This document shows positions 21,656 to 31,640 of a stretch of DNA of 64,000 bases, piece after piece; position 1 is the first letter of the stretch; each line of letters opens with the position of its first letter. A model generated the notes under the pieces. It was given only the letters and a program-made list of their open reading frames with translations, ran no database searches and was not told the DNA's origin. The stretch spans positions 177,079,741-177,143,740 of the forward strand of contig CM041465.1 in NCBI GenBank assembly GCA_023213395.1. Direction: 5' to 3'. The translations under genes were made by a program, and so were the position numbers. The DNA is from Cycas panzhihuaensis (Eukaryota > Cycadophyta).

Positions 21656-23140
21656 ATGACAGACCCTCATGATAGACCTTAAATGATGTCTAATAGGATC
21701 ACTTGATCATCATTAAGCTACCTGGTAAGAATCTAGGGATAGCAATCTTAGATATATCATGGTATAGTTTAGAGGAAATGAGATAACTCAATGATTCACA
21801 GGTGTATCTTTAGGTTGCAGAGGTCCCTTGGGACTAGATTTAGCAGAGGCTTAATCAAGTATTTTTTTGATTTCACCATATCCTCAATAATAGGAAGAAA
21901 TTTCTAATGAAGCACTCCCTAGCTCTACCTAACCCTATGCCTTCTACCTTCCTCCAAAGATTTAAAAGGTTGGTCTTGTTGGTAAACCCATTTGTGGCTA
22001 TTGCAACTATCCTCTTAAGCCCACCTCTAGATTCTTATACTACATGATTCTTCCTATTTTGCTCAAACAAAAGAACTACTTGATCTACTCCCTTACTCTC
22101 CTTAGAGATCTCTCTAATATTAAGTTGCCATTGAACATACTATTATTTACATTTGATGTTGAGTCTCTCTATCCTAGCATTTTGACCATTGAAGGCCTCA
22201 ATGCTCTACATGAGTTGCTTATTATTCATATTATAAGGAAGAAAAAGCTTAATGCTTCCATTATAAACTATTTACTAGAGTTTGTTGATATTGTTCTCTA
22301 GTCACATTATGTGAAATTCAATGGATTGTTCTTCAAATAAATTAGAAGAATTGATATGGATAGTAATTTTGTAATGGTTTATACTTGTCTGTTTCTATGC
22401 CATCTTAAGAAAATAGTTGAGGAAAATAACAATCTTCAAAACCTTTTATTCTACAAAATATTTATTGATGATGTTTTTGGGATTTGGCACAAATTGGAGT
22501 ATTAGCTTCAAGATTTCTTCAGTCAGTAATAGTCAGTGTAGCTAGAGAATATTAGGATCACTTATGTTATTTCTTCTACTTCTATCAACCAATTAGATAT
22601 CATTTTCTAGAAGGGAAAAGATTTTATGAAAATTGACCTACTCTCCATGAATTGCTACCGGAAGCCTTTAAATACCTACCAATATATACCTTTTAGTTCT
22701 TGGCATCCTAAGCATCAGAAAATAAGTTTCATTGTTAATAAACTCCACAAATTTCTTCTCAAAGAAAAAGAACACAATGGATTTGTTCACATGAGAGACT
22801 TATTCTATAATAGACTTAGAGCTCGAGGCTACCCTAAAGACTTTTTGTCGCATTATTTTAGCAAGGTTTTAATTTGTGACCACCTAAACTACTCGAGAAG
22901 TATTACTCTCAAGTAATGCGAAAGGGTAAGAGGGCCCCCTTAGTAATCAAGCCTAATTATTCTAAGTTTAGTAGAGAGCTTAACCTTAGGGAATCCCTAA
23001 ACCCTAAACTATTGGGGCTCTACCAACAAGACCCTGACTTGAGGTAGATCCCAAAAGTGCTAATCTGTTGAAGAAACCTATGGAAACTTGAAACATTCTT
23101 AATGCATAGTAGATTCCTTAAAAGTGGGGCATTATAGACA
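21656..23140 (+). pseudogene. Penelope-like element reverse transcriptase, copy 1
   Basis: The frame pattern matches PLE RT rather than LTR or LINE RT. N-terminal motif K-L-x-x-K-N-L-G-I near 21715 (A-D-K in copy 2) is followed by a W-Y segment. F-D-V-E-S-L-Y-P-S lies near 22153, F-N-G-L-F-F near 22317 and F-I-D-D-V-F-G-I-W near 22455, the catalytic Asp pair. K-P-L-N-T-Y-Q-Y near 22663 precedes S-S-W-H-P-K-H near 22690, then S-F-I-V-N-K-L and R-G-Y-P-K-D-F-L near 22830. A terminal R-N-L-W-K-L-E-T-F motif sits near 23080. Stops are frequent. No GIY-YIG endonuclease was recognised on either side. PLEs of conifers (Dryad group) are the likely relatives. Confidence 0.82.
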
Positions 23141-23990
23141 AAGTAGTTTAAGATGAAACAAATACTAATGATCAACCCTTGATGACTAATTTTAACCTGG
23201 ACGACACAATTCTTGACACTATGACATCGATGGCCCTAGAGATGGAACAAGAAGAGATGGATGACTCAAAAAATGCTTGTTAACAAGCTCTGTAGTATTG
23301 TTCACAACAACCTCTTGATCACTTTTGATATGCTTAGAAGATAGCAATAGTCTTATGCCTCTTGAGGCACTAACAATACTAATGAGTTCTAGCCCATCTT
23401 TTTAAAGTGGGTATTTTTTGGCTTACTTAATAATTTTACAATTTGTAATAGTAGCATTATGATGGGAGGCTTAGAACCCACATTTCACTCCCTTATCTCT
23501 TATTATTCTTTATTGTATTTTAATCACAACAAGAAACTTAAACCTTGCACAGATAACTCATTTTCTTAATTCTTGCATAGATTGACTTTGGCCACCACAT
23601 GTCACACCCTTTTATGGTTGTCATTACTACCCTTATTTCTTGTACTTATTGCTAGGATTCTATTGACTCCTAGCTATTGGCAAGATTCCTTTACCTTTTC
23701 TTAATTATTATGTAAGGTTCTCGACTTCCTCAAAGTTGCCTATGTAAGTTTCATTCTGAATAAAAACAAAATCATATCCACTCATGAATTCATGAAGAGC
23801 AAAATCTATTTGAAATATCCCTTTTGTATAGTTGTGAAGCAATTAATAAAAATTTCTAGTTTTGTAATGTTATCATAGCATTTTACCTTTTACTTTAAAG
23901 TTTTTGCTTGGTTCATCTACACTATAATACTTTTTACCTAAGTTAATCTTCCAAAACTCTATTTCACTACATGCTTGTATTCTTTACTAC
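23141..23990 (+). other. PLE 3' region, copy 1
   Basis: Follows the RT; the first 100 codons may extend the PLE protein (an acidic stretch M-E-Q-E-E-M-D-D near 23245), then no frame. Copy 2 is collinear but has an extra tandem unit near its end. The exact PLE 3' boundary cannot be set from this window. Confidence 0.5.
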
Positions 23991-24249
23991 TTTTAACTTA
24001 CATATGGTTAAAAATATAAATCAACCCAATTATTTTTGGATAGGAGATGTTGAGGTGTAAGGAGGAATTATTGAAGGGGAAATCTTGCCATAGATGATTA
24101 ATAATCCTCTAGATCTAAGCAATGATTATCATGAACATTAAATAAGGCTTGGTATATATGTCCAAGTTTTTTTGGAGATAGTTTAATGACTAGGGAAACA
24201 TACTTAGAACAATTTTTTTTTATGTGTAAAAAATTCATCACGTAGGCGG
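23991..24249 (+). other. Left part of element C, copy 1
   Basis: Sequence matching 42771-43030 in copy 2. It joins element C gag at 29382 once D and its duplicated target are removed. No frame long enough to classify alone. Confidence 0.5.
24245..24249. repeat. Target-site duplication of D, left (GGCGG)
   Basis: GGCGG here and GGTGG at 29377-29381. The empty site in copy 2 reads TTAGGTGGATG near 43033, with a single GGTGG. Confidence 0.8.
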
Positions 24250-24771
24250 TGTTGGGGTTAATGTTCATCACCCTACTTCCATATTTCATACATGTGAGTG
24301 CACACATATTAAGGTAAGTTAGGTAAGGTTAATTTGATTTGAGTTAAGCTGTTGAGTTATGTAATATTTTATTGTTGTTTGAATTCTAGGGGTTGAGGAG
24401 TTTCCCTCCTCCCCTAAAATATATATTTAGAGGGGTGTCCAACCCTAGTGTCTTTAAACACTGCCTATATTAGAAATTTACTATGTACTCACTCAAAGAT
24501 GGATTGAATACAAAGGCTTATATGTTTATGCTATAATGGAATAATTTTTTATACATGATCTACTCTGTCTCCATGAGGAGTTTCCCTCTTCTCCCAAACT
24601 ATATATTTGGAGGGGTGTCCAACCCTGGTGTCTTTAGACACTACCTATTTTGGAAATTTGCTATGTACTCACTCAAAGATGGATTGAATACAAAGGTTTA
24701 TGTGTTTATATTACAATGGAATGATTTTTGATACATGCTCTGCTATGTCTCCATCATTTTACATTCCTTCA
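24250..24771 (+). repeat. D 5' LTR (522 bp)
   Basis: Starts TGTTGGGG, ends CTTCA. It is 180 bp longer than the 3' LTR because of an internal tandem duplication. Confidence 0.88.
24395..24754 (+). repeat. Tandem duplication inside the D 5' LTR (2 x 180 bp)
   Basis: 24395-24574 and 24575-24754 both start GAGGAGTTTCCCTC and end TGTCTCCAT. The 3' LTR has one unit. An identical pair of LTRs is made at integration, so this doubling arose afterwards. Confidence 0.88.
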
Positions 24772-24773
24772 TT

Positions 24774-24785
24774 TGGTATTAGAGT
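24774..24785 (+). other. D primer-binding site
   Basis: TGGTATTAGAGT, two bases after the LTR; initiator tRNA-Met type. Confidence 0.75.
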
Positions 24786-25212
24786 ATAGATTCTATGATC
24801 ATTCGCTCAGATTTTGGCTTGTTAAAGTTTTTTTTGAGAAGAAAGAAGATTTATTAGCATCTGAAGTAGATCTACTCACGGCAAGCCAAATATTAGTTCT
24901 ATTCATCTTCTACAAAGATTGATGGCAATTTCTTATATTATTTTTCATTAAAAATATGATTATTTCTTATTTATATTTGTAAAATAACCCATATCTTCAT
25001 ATATCTATGCAGGATCATAGCTATAATCAGTAGATATTCAAGATTTCATCACTTTATGAAGTTTTTATTAATAAGTTATACATATTTTGTTAAATATTTG
25101 ACTATTTTGGTATATCTGGTCCATTTATTCAATATTATTTTTCAAATCTATGCAATAGTTATTACATATTCAACCTAACAAATTTCTTAGAGAAGTTATA
25201 CTGCAAATGGTT
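24786..25212 (+). other. D-specific leader segment
   Basis: No counterpart in A and no convincing frame. AT-rich. Confidence 0.5.
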
Positions 25213-25435
25213 AGTTGATAACTATTTATGTGATCTAGCTCTTCATACACTTGGTGAAAGTGTTGCATATGACTATTTGCTGGAATCCTGGCAAGCTGAT
25301 CTGTCTATTGGAGAAATCAGTTCAAAGTTTCGCCTTGTGTGGAAGAAGTTCTCATCCTCTGAAGTCAATCTTCTACACACCTACTACTGCTGCATTACCA
25401 AGTTCTTCGTATATTTACGTTTAGATATAAATTTA
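25213..25435 (+). other. Conserved leader peptide segment in D
   Basis: A frame open for about 70 codons reads E-S-V-A-Y-D-Y-L-L-E-S-W, then L-S-I-G-E-I and W-K-K-F-S-S-S-E-V-N-L-L. The same peptide is found in A at 45878-46126. Over the aligned core the two copies differ at about 14 codons, about half of them synonymous by eye. No clear ATG precedes it here, so it may be an exon-like or readthrough piece. I do not recognise the protein family. Confidence 0.5.
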
Positions 25436-25439
25436 TATA

Positions 25440-25553
25440 TATTTCTTTGATATATCCTCTCCAATATATTTGAAAGATTTGTTATAGTTTTACATTGATA
25501 TATTGGTATATAGTATTGATTTGGTCGTATATACACCTATATTATTGTGTTTA
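25440..25553 (+). other. Leader block shared with A, left of the cargo
   Basis: Matches A at about 46102-46308 (for example TTGGTATATAGTATTGATTTG). A has about 90 extra bases in the middle. The match ends at GTGTTTAATCT, after which D and A differ. Confidence 0.65.
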
Positions 25554-25954
25554 ATCTCTATGTGTGGCTTCGTTTCTTCCATAGTACACCTATTGTGTGT
25601 GAAGAAACCCTGATTTATATTTGGACATCCTGTTTCAAGGTAGCTTGGAGACCATTTTGAGTTTTGGCCTGTGAAATCCATTTGTGAAAAATAGTAAAAT
25701 CTATTACATAAATAGTTCTCAAAACCATTTTGTTAAACAACCCTATTTGAATCATACCATTATTTGTTCATCTGCATACTTGGCTCTTTTTTATTCGCTT
25801 AACTCTTCACTTCTGTTGTTGTACACATGAATGACTGCATGCAGATCTTGTAATGAACTGTCATTGCCTTTTTATTAAAGTCAAGTTGACTCCCTTTGGT
25901 GCTCTTGGCCTTCTCTTCTCTCCCAGGCCACCTTGGATTTCTACCCATTCCCAC
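25554..25954 (-). other. D cargo, unassigned part
   Basis: No match in A. The minus-strand frame of the MORF fragment stays open to 25799, but the residues beyond the family motif (R-N-P-R-W-P-G-R-E-E and on) are not MORF-like. They may come from another locus or from an intron. 25554-25798 has a 63-codon frame without recognisable domain. Confidence 0.4.
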
Positions 25955-26245
25955 CATTACTGGATCAACATATGAATCAGGTAGAACAAAGATGACTCTG
26001 GGTAACCCCACAAGTTTGTTTAAGGCCTCCTCATCAATTTGGCAACAAAATCCATAGTAACGCTTATACAATACATTGTATATTATCTTCTTGGCTGCCT
26101 CCTCAGTTCCCAAAACCTTGGTGAGTTTTTTAATATAACAGTCGATTATTTCCTCCTTTGTAATTTTACCCTCATTGGGAGGGTCCATCACGATGAGCTA
26201 ATACTCATAGTCATAGCTTGGGAAGAGTGCCATGGTCTTCACAAG
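25955..26245 (-). pseudogene. MORF/DAG-family RNA-editing factor fragment, antisense in D
   Basis: On the minus strand the reading runs Y-D-Y-E-Y, stop, L-I-V-M-D-P-P, then I-D-C-Y-I-K-K-L near 26140, a G-T-E-E-A-A-K-K-I-I-Y-N-V stretch near 26110, Y-Y-G-F near 26055, and L-P-R-V-I-F-V-L-P-D-S-Y-V-D-P near 25965-26005. This is the conserved MORF box of plant Multiple Organellar RNA-editing Factors, which bind PPR editing proteins in plastids and mitochondria. The stop is TAG where the family has Trp (E-H-W-L-I-V-M). About 95 of roughly 200 or more family residues are present. The transit peptide and the C-terminal part are missing, so this is a captured fragment and not a gene. Confidence 0.85.
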
Positions 26246-26315
26246 GGGGCTATCAATTTAGTTTGGCAAGTCATTCATCAATGGAGAATACCCTGAGTCG
26301 CATGAGAATACCCTC

Positions 26316-26460
26316 AGATACCATTGGTAGTTGCTCTATAGATAGAAGTGCATCCATCATTGCTTCTAGCGTCCTTGTTTGCACCATCCTGTAACATAAT
26401 TCTCACACATTCAATATATCCCTTGACGATAGTAGTGGCCATTGGTTTCTCCACCTTGGT
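26316..26460 (-). pseudogene. Ankyrin-repeat fragment, antisense in D
   Basis: On the minus strand, upstream of the MORF piece, one frame reads E-C-V-R-I-M-L-Q-D-G-A-N-K-D-A-R-S-N-D-G, then C-T-S-I-Y-R-A-T-T-N-G. This fits one ankyrin repeat (helix pair followed by the D-G-x-T-P-L-H-x-A turn) with drift at P-L-H. A short lead-in of about 25 codons continues upstream with no domain. Ankyrin and MORF domains do not normally occur in one protein, so the two fragments probably come from different genes and were joined in D. Confidence 0.7.
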
Positions 26461-26689
26461 AGATGATACAGCCACGAAACCAACATCTTCAGCTTTTCTG
26501 CACTCGGTTCCCTATCTCGTAGCTAGAGCACTCAAAATTTAATACCCGCACTCCTCTCCCTTCCATTCTACAGGGTGTGCTTTTATGAATTACAGTTGTG
26601 GTCAGAAGGAAAGCTGTGCTTCAGGCACGTCTTTTGTCGACCCATTTTTTCTTTTCATTTTTCTTTATATATATATATATATATTAGTT
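26461..26689 (-). other. D cargo, right end, with short AT tract
   Basis: No domain recognised. It ends in a run of about 22 alternating T and A bases near 26667-26688. The equivalent boundary in A is the roughly 600-bp AT array. Confidence 0.45.
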
Positions 26690-28312
26690 GATGGATTAAG
26701 TGTGCCCTTATTTGATTTAAAAAACTTGATCTTTGATCGTATCATCACCTCTGTTTTGTTGTCTGCGTGATCACGGTAGTGGGGGAGTATCCTGTTTTGT
26801 TTATTTTTTATTTTATTTCTTTTAATAAAGTTTTGACTTAATAAAATTAAATTACATATTATTTAAAATTTGAGTTAGTTGTAAGCTTAAGCTCCCTTTG
26901 GTCTTAGCCCCCAATTCTATACTATTCCATATGACCTTTAGCTCATTGCTAAAGGGGCTTTCTAGCTTTATAACTATTTTCTTTTATTATATATTTTTTT
27001 TCTTTAAAATATAAGGTACTTGGTTAATTTCTTCAATATCTCTTTCCTAATATATCGGTTTCTGACGAAACCTATCATGCTAAGTCTAGAATTTTCTGTG
27101 GTATAATTTAGATTGGTTATTTGCCATATTTGGAGCTGATTTGACCTATTTCTAACAAGTTTAAGTCAATCTTTCTTAAAAAGGGCCTTCTTTTAGATTA
27201 TTAACATAAAAGTACTTGCTGTTATTTTCATTATAACTTTTTTGTTTCATATTAGAATTCATATATATTAGTTGCATTAGGTGCCTAACTTGTTCCTCTT
27301 CAAACTGACACTATTATTTATAAGTTTTAAAGTGTTGAGGTACATAATAACTTCTAATTAGTCATTATTACATATTTTTATATATTATTTCTCAAGTTTT
27401 TAAACTTAAAAGTATATTAAGCAACTCTCTAAACTATATATGATCATTTTACATTATTCTATAAGTTTTTTACTAACATTTCATAATATTTTAAGCCCTA
27501 AGCTCCTGTTAAGCCTAAAAAATGGGACTGTATCTTTTATACATTAAAATCTTAACTTGTAGGAATATGTTTTCAAAACGGTCAGTTCCGTTGACTAGAT
27601 ATTTTATTGATCTTCAAATTGGTGTAATTTCACCTTATTTTGACGTTGTCTAATATAGTTTTAGAGCTACTCAACTTGAGCATTCAAGATATCCCAATAG
27701 GCTTGTCCTCTAAACCTTTTGTAAGGAGTTCTTCATTTTTTTTCTTATTGATCACTTATAATACATGGTTGAAGCTTTTATTTAATTTTTTATATAGCTT
27801 CTTTTAAGCTAATTTATAGTAGAAATTGATCATATACATCTCAAATAAGTGACAAGCTAAGTGGTCCCATAACTCAAAATGGGTACAATTCTTTTTTTTT
27901 TAATGTTTCTTCTTCATTTTTTATCTTTCTAAAGTAAAAATGTGCATATATATTTTAGATTTCCTGCATTACATATATTTATTAAGACAAAAGTATTTCT
28001 TGCATTAAAAAATAAAGCCATTCTTTGCTCAAGTTAAGTGCTTATTTATTTGAAAAATCAAAAAGCTTAGAATTTTTTCTATTATTTTTTATCAAACAAT
28101 TTATTTCAGATCTGCATGTTTAAAAATCTTAGTTATTTTTCAAATTTGCTCATATAATCATTATATTTTGAAGAGTCTATTTGAAATTATATATTATAAG
28201 TTTGTTGATTGATTATGTTCTTTGATTCCTTCTAAAGGCATATAGTTTGTTGAGAAGTATAAAAAGTTCACTTGTAAACCATATTTTTTTATGTACTAAA
28301 GTTTTCTATAAA
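26690..28312 (+). other. Leader block shared with A, right of the cargo
   Basis: Non-coding, AT-rich and collinear with A 48690-50350. Shared landmarks include CCCTTTGGTCTT near 26895, ACGAAACCTATC near 27065, AAGTACTTGCTGTTATTTTC near 27211 and GTTCCGTTGA near 27584. Similarity is about 80% by eye. The last 100 bases before gag are D-specific. Confidence 0.65.
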
Positions 28313-28924
28313 ATGGCAATCAATCTAAATAAAATACAATTCTCTATATTTGATGGTCATGATTTTTAAAAATAGCGTAAAATAATACAAACCTACTTTA
28401 TCACAAATAGTCTTTAGAGTTACTTATAAGATGAATATGATCTTAATATTAAAGAAGACATTAAAAAATGCAATGAAGCCTTAGCTATACTATTTTGTAT
28501 TATAAATGATAATGTTTTTTCTAAAGTTTGTGAAATGGCAACTTCCAAATCAATATGGGACACCTTGGATTCTATTTATGGGGAAGAAACCCTCAATATA
28601 AATGAATTTAACTTTGATATTGTTGAGCATGTGAGACAGATGCCAAAGCATATTGGTTGTGATGGAAAGACCAAGGAGAAAAATTCAAGTCAAATGTATG
28701 ATCACCTTGTTACATGTGAAGTTGATCCTCTATTTGAAGGGGAGAAACCTTATGATATGATAGTTACTCACAACATAAAGATTTCAGAAGACAAAGTCAA
28801 AGTTCTAAGAGATAAAATTAGAGTTGCAGCCATTCATCTTTATTCAAATCAAGCTACATTTACTTGGAGATTTTTTGAACCACTCACTGGTAAAGAGACA
28901 CACATTGCTAAAAGGATGAGGTGA
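28313..28924 (+). pseudogene. D gag-like ORF with an unrelated C-terminal tail
   Basis: From ATG 28313 the first 95 codons follow the copia gag (UBN2-type) pattern: F-D-G-H-D-F, then stops where W is expected, A-L-A-I-L-F-C-I-I-N-D-N-V-F near 28475 and A-T-S-K-S-I-W-D-T-L near 28540-28570. Four stops (28362, 28368, 28413, 28425) lie in this part. After Y-G-E-E-T near 28580 the family match ends but the frame stays open for about 110 codons to TGA at 28922. That tail is rich in K, E, D and H, has no zinc knuckle and is not recognised. It may be a deletion joining gag to another sequence, or a second captured piece. Confidence 0.65.
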
Positions 28925-29020
28925 GTTGATAATGATCAAGCTAAAAGATAGAGACTTAAAGTTTTTTTCAAGTTTAAGTTTCACAAGTTTAAAGAAAAGA
29001 CAAAGTTGTCTGTGATGACC

Positions 29021-29034
29021 ATTAAGGGGAAGAA
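29021..29034 (+). other. D polypurine tract
   Basis: ATTAAGGGGAAGAA directly before the 3' LTR; element E has the near-identical ATTAAGGGGAAG. Confidence 0.8.
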
Positions 29035-29376
29035 TGTTGGGGTTAATATTCATCACCTCACTCCCACCTTTCACACATATGAGTGCACACATGTTAAGGT
29101 AGGTCAGGTAAGGTTAAATTGATTTGAGTTAAGTTGTTGAGTTATGTAATATTTTATTATTATTTAAATTCTAAGGGTTGAGGAGTTTCCCTCCTCCCTC
29201 AAACTATATATTTGGAGGGGTATCCAACCCTGGTGTCTTTAGACACCACCTATATTGAAAATTTACTATGTACTCACTCAAAGATGGATTGAATACAAAG
29301 GCTTGCATGTTTATGCTACAATTGAATGATTTTTGATATATGCTCTGCTCTGTCTTCATCATTTTACATTCCTTTA
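29035..29376 (+). repeat. D 3' LTR (342 bp)
   Basis: Begins TGTTGGGGTTAAT and ends TTCCTTTA, where the 5' LTR ends TTCCTTCA. A single copy of the 180-bp unit is present. Confidence 0.88.
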
Positions 29377-31097
29377 GGTGGATGTTGTCATTAGATTATT
29401 TGTTCATTCTTTAAAAGGTCATATGATTGAATGATTACAAGATATATATAACAGTTCCATTACCAATTGTCGAATCTTAATGATGATTTTATCAAGCCTA
29501 AGTATTACAATCTAAAATATAATGCATCTTTAATAAAGAAACTATCCACTATTAGGAGGAGTTGGGGGGAACTATTTCCTCCTCTAGTGAGTAATTTAAA
29601 AGAATATTAAGACCCATAAAAGGTGAAGTGATAAGATATAACTAGAATGGTTTTTTAAATAAATGGATTTTTAAAATATAATGATGCTAATATATATGTT
29701 CCTAGAAATAATCATGCAAGAAAAAAAGTTAGTGTTGAATATCAAATTGATAATGAATAAATTTGACAGAAATGCTTCTCAGCCAATGATGCCATGATAT
29801 AAGGAGACCTAGATAGTCTCTCTAAACATTAATTCCCATATTCAATTAGTTATGAATAGACCAAGTAATGAAGTGTAACATTGGAGGAGACAAGCCCAAG
29901 GAAATGAGCCTCAAACTATGCCTACATTAAGGAGGCCCATAGTAGAGATGATTGATATTAAGTGAGAGAATAAGCTTGATACTATGGTTATAGATAATTA
30001 AGATATTCCATGTGACATTTGGATGATAATAAAGAAATATTAGCATCAAATGATGGAATCTCAAAAATCATAACTTCTACCCACTAAGTTAGTGGCCTTG
30101 CCTAAATCTCCAATTGATTAAGGAGGACTAAACAAACTTAAATCAAAGGTTAGGGCTATCTCCAAAGACCTAGAGCAGGTCCTACCTACTTCAAGAAAAG
30201 AAAAGCATGAGGTAAATTGAAATGGATGAGAACCAATTTGGTAAACATATTCTAATAAAGCAAAATTAGAAGGCACAAGTGTAAGTATTGCCTTCCTATC
30301 TCATGACATGATCCCTTCTTCCATTAGTGTGATTTATCATGCCCTTGAAGAATAAGAATCAAGTAGTGTTGTGAAAAGAGCTTCTACTCCAAATGATATA
30401 GCTTATTAATAGATGTACCAAGATGATGAGTTCAACCTACCTCTCATGTAAGAATATGAGGATTTGGTTGATGTGGTAGCTATTGGTGAATATGATTATA
30501 TGGACAAAGAGGCAAACATTTAGAGGCTAGCTAAGACCAAAGCCCAATGTGGTTAGAAGCTTAAAACCCATGATGAGTTGTCTACCATGTAATCACTCTT
30601 TAATTATGACGATGTAGAAAGTGATGAGGTTGTTCAACAATAATATTCAGAAAGAATAACTCAAGAGCTTAATCAAGAATATGAAGCTTTATCAATTGGA
30701 CCAAAGTGGGATGTACAAGGCTTTATAGGAGTTGATTTGTTTGTGCTCTAAGGAGCCTACAAATTTGAATAATCTAACATCTATTTATAAGATATGAAGC
30801 TCCATTTCATAACTAACTTCTACCCCACATCTTCTAATGAGAAGAAAGAGCAATTTCTAAGGTTGAAGTTTGGACTTAAACTTCTAATTGAATAATTCTT
30901 ATATAAAAATGGATATTGCCCTTATTTGTTAATATACGGAAAAGGAATTCTTCTATATAATCATATAATCTTGAGACATGCAATTGGTACTCTCTCAAAA
31001 TCATATAGAGGATGATAGATCCTACCTTTAAACTATGGATGCTTGATACAAAGATATTTTCCCTCTTTATAAATGAGCAATATTATAATCCTTTAAA
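29377..31097 (+). pseudogene. Gypsy-like element C, copy 1: gag and a later pol fragment
   Basis: Just right of D one frame reads D-V-V-I-R-L-F-V-H-S-L-K-G, then stop in place of W, and L-Q-D-I-Y-N-S-S-I-T-N, the capsid core of plant gypsy gag (L-F-x-x-S-L-x-G-x-A-x-x-W). A segment near 29620-29640 reads S-D-K-I with L-E-W next. Further on an acidic region (M-Y-Q-D-D-E-F near 30415) and a piece near 30795-30950 with F-L-R-L-K and L-Y-K-N-G-Y-C recall the region before the integrase zinc finger. Everything is full of stops, so the class (gypsy, perhaps Tat-like) is tentative. B inserts at 31098. Confidence 0.5.
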
Positions 31098-31639
31098 TGT
31101 TAAGGGTAATGTTTTATCTAAACATTATTGTACTACTCAAATGTTTCTTTATGATGATTATGTGTCATTACCTCTTTTTTCTACCTATGATAAGTGACAC
31201 ATATGCATTTAGCCCTTTCCAAGGTTCATGTAATTCATATTATATTTATAGAGGGATTTCCTTCATTAATGAAATGAGAATTCATTGAGAGTTTCATATG
31301 GTATGAGAGCAAGGTTCCCTAGTTAAGACAAGTTCAGTAGAGATCCAAAGAGAAGAGTTTGAAATTAAGTTTTTTTAAGGTTTCTAAGAGAATTTAAAGG
31401 AGTTTCTTGAGAAAATATAAAAGGTCTTTTTAGTATTTAGGTTGCAAAGAAAAGCAAGCATTAATTACTTAAAGTACATATACAATATAGACTATACAAA
31501 CTTATTTTTTGAAGTGCTCAAAATTTATTAAAATTTCACTAGCAAGGATGTTTTGAAGAGGTTATCATCTCTCTAAAGACATGACTTAAAAATCGCATGA
31601 TTTAAGGATGTTTTGACCTACTTTTAGTGGGCATGGGTT
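31098..31639 (+). mobile_element. Truncated 5' end of copia element B (LTR, primer site, leader) in copy 1
   Basis: LTR 31098-31298 (TGTTAAGGG to TTTCATA), primer-binding site TGGTATGAGAGC at 31299-31310, then about 330 bp of leader. Collinear with 44801-45343. It stops abruptly at the duplication junction, where G1 protease sequence begins, so it is a duplication remnant and not a separate insertion. Confidence 0.85.
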
Positions 31640-31640
31640 G

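Larger units (their letters stand above)
24250..29376 (+). mobile_element. Non-autonomous copia-like element D carrying host gene fragments (5.1 kb)
   Basis: Bounded by LTRs that start TGTTGGGGTTAAT and end TTCCTTCA or TTCCTTTA, with a 5-bp duplication and an empty site in the sister duplication copy. Inside are a primer-binding site, a long leader, two antisense host gene fragments (MORF family and ankyrin repeat), a leader block shared with element A, a gag-like ORF and a polypurine tract. No protease, integrase or RT was found in the 1.1 kb after the leader. D would need enzymes in trans, plausibly from A-like relatives. LTRs agree at about 90% by eye. Confidence 0.88.
13242..31639. repeat. 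Tandem segmental duplication, copy 1 (18.4 kb with insertion D)
   Basis: From ATCAATGGTGG at 13242 to GCATGGGTT at 31639 this block is repeated directly at 31641-45343. Order and orientation of all parts agree: G1 protease/RT, G2, G1 pol, PLE, element C, B LTR and leader. The extra 5.1 kb in copy 1 is element D. Removing D and its target-site duplication leaves about 13.3 kb against 13.7 kb in copy 2. In the PLE region about one base in eight differs by eye. Confidence 0.9.

Noticed and set aside
23141-23990. GIY-YIG endonuclease of the PLE
   Set aside because: No GIY or YIG-like motif in any frame that I could follow here or in the other copy.
25799-26191. A functional MORF gene
   Set aside because: It lacks the N-terminal transit region and the C-terminal half, has a stop at the conserved Trp, and lies inside an LTR element; it is a fragment.
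24250-29376. Helitron or Pack-type DNA transposon as the carrier of the gene fragments
   Set aside because: I looked for a TC start with a hairpin and CTRR end, and for terminal inverted repeats, around the cargo limits and saw none by eye. LTR structure explains the carrier. A nested small transposon inside the slot cannot be excluded.
31098-31639. Independent solo LTR insertion
   Set aside because: It is followed by a primer site and B leader and ends exactly at the duplication junction, so it is a truncated duplicate.
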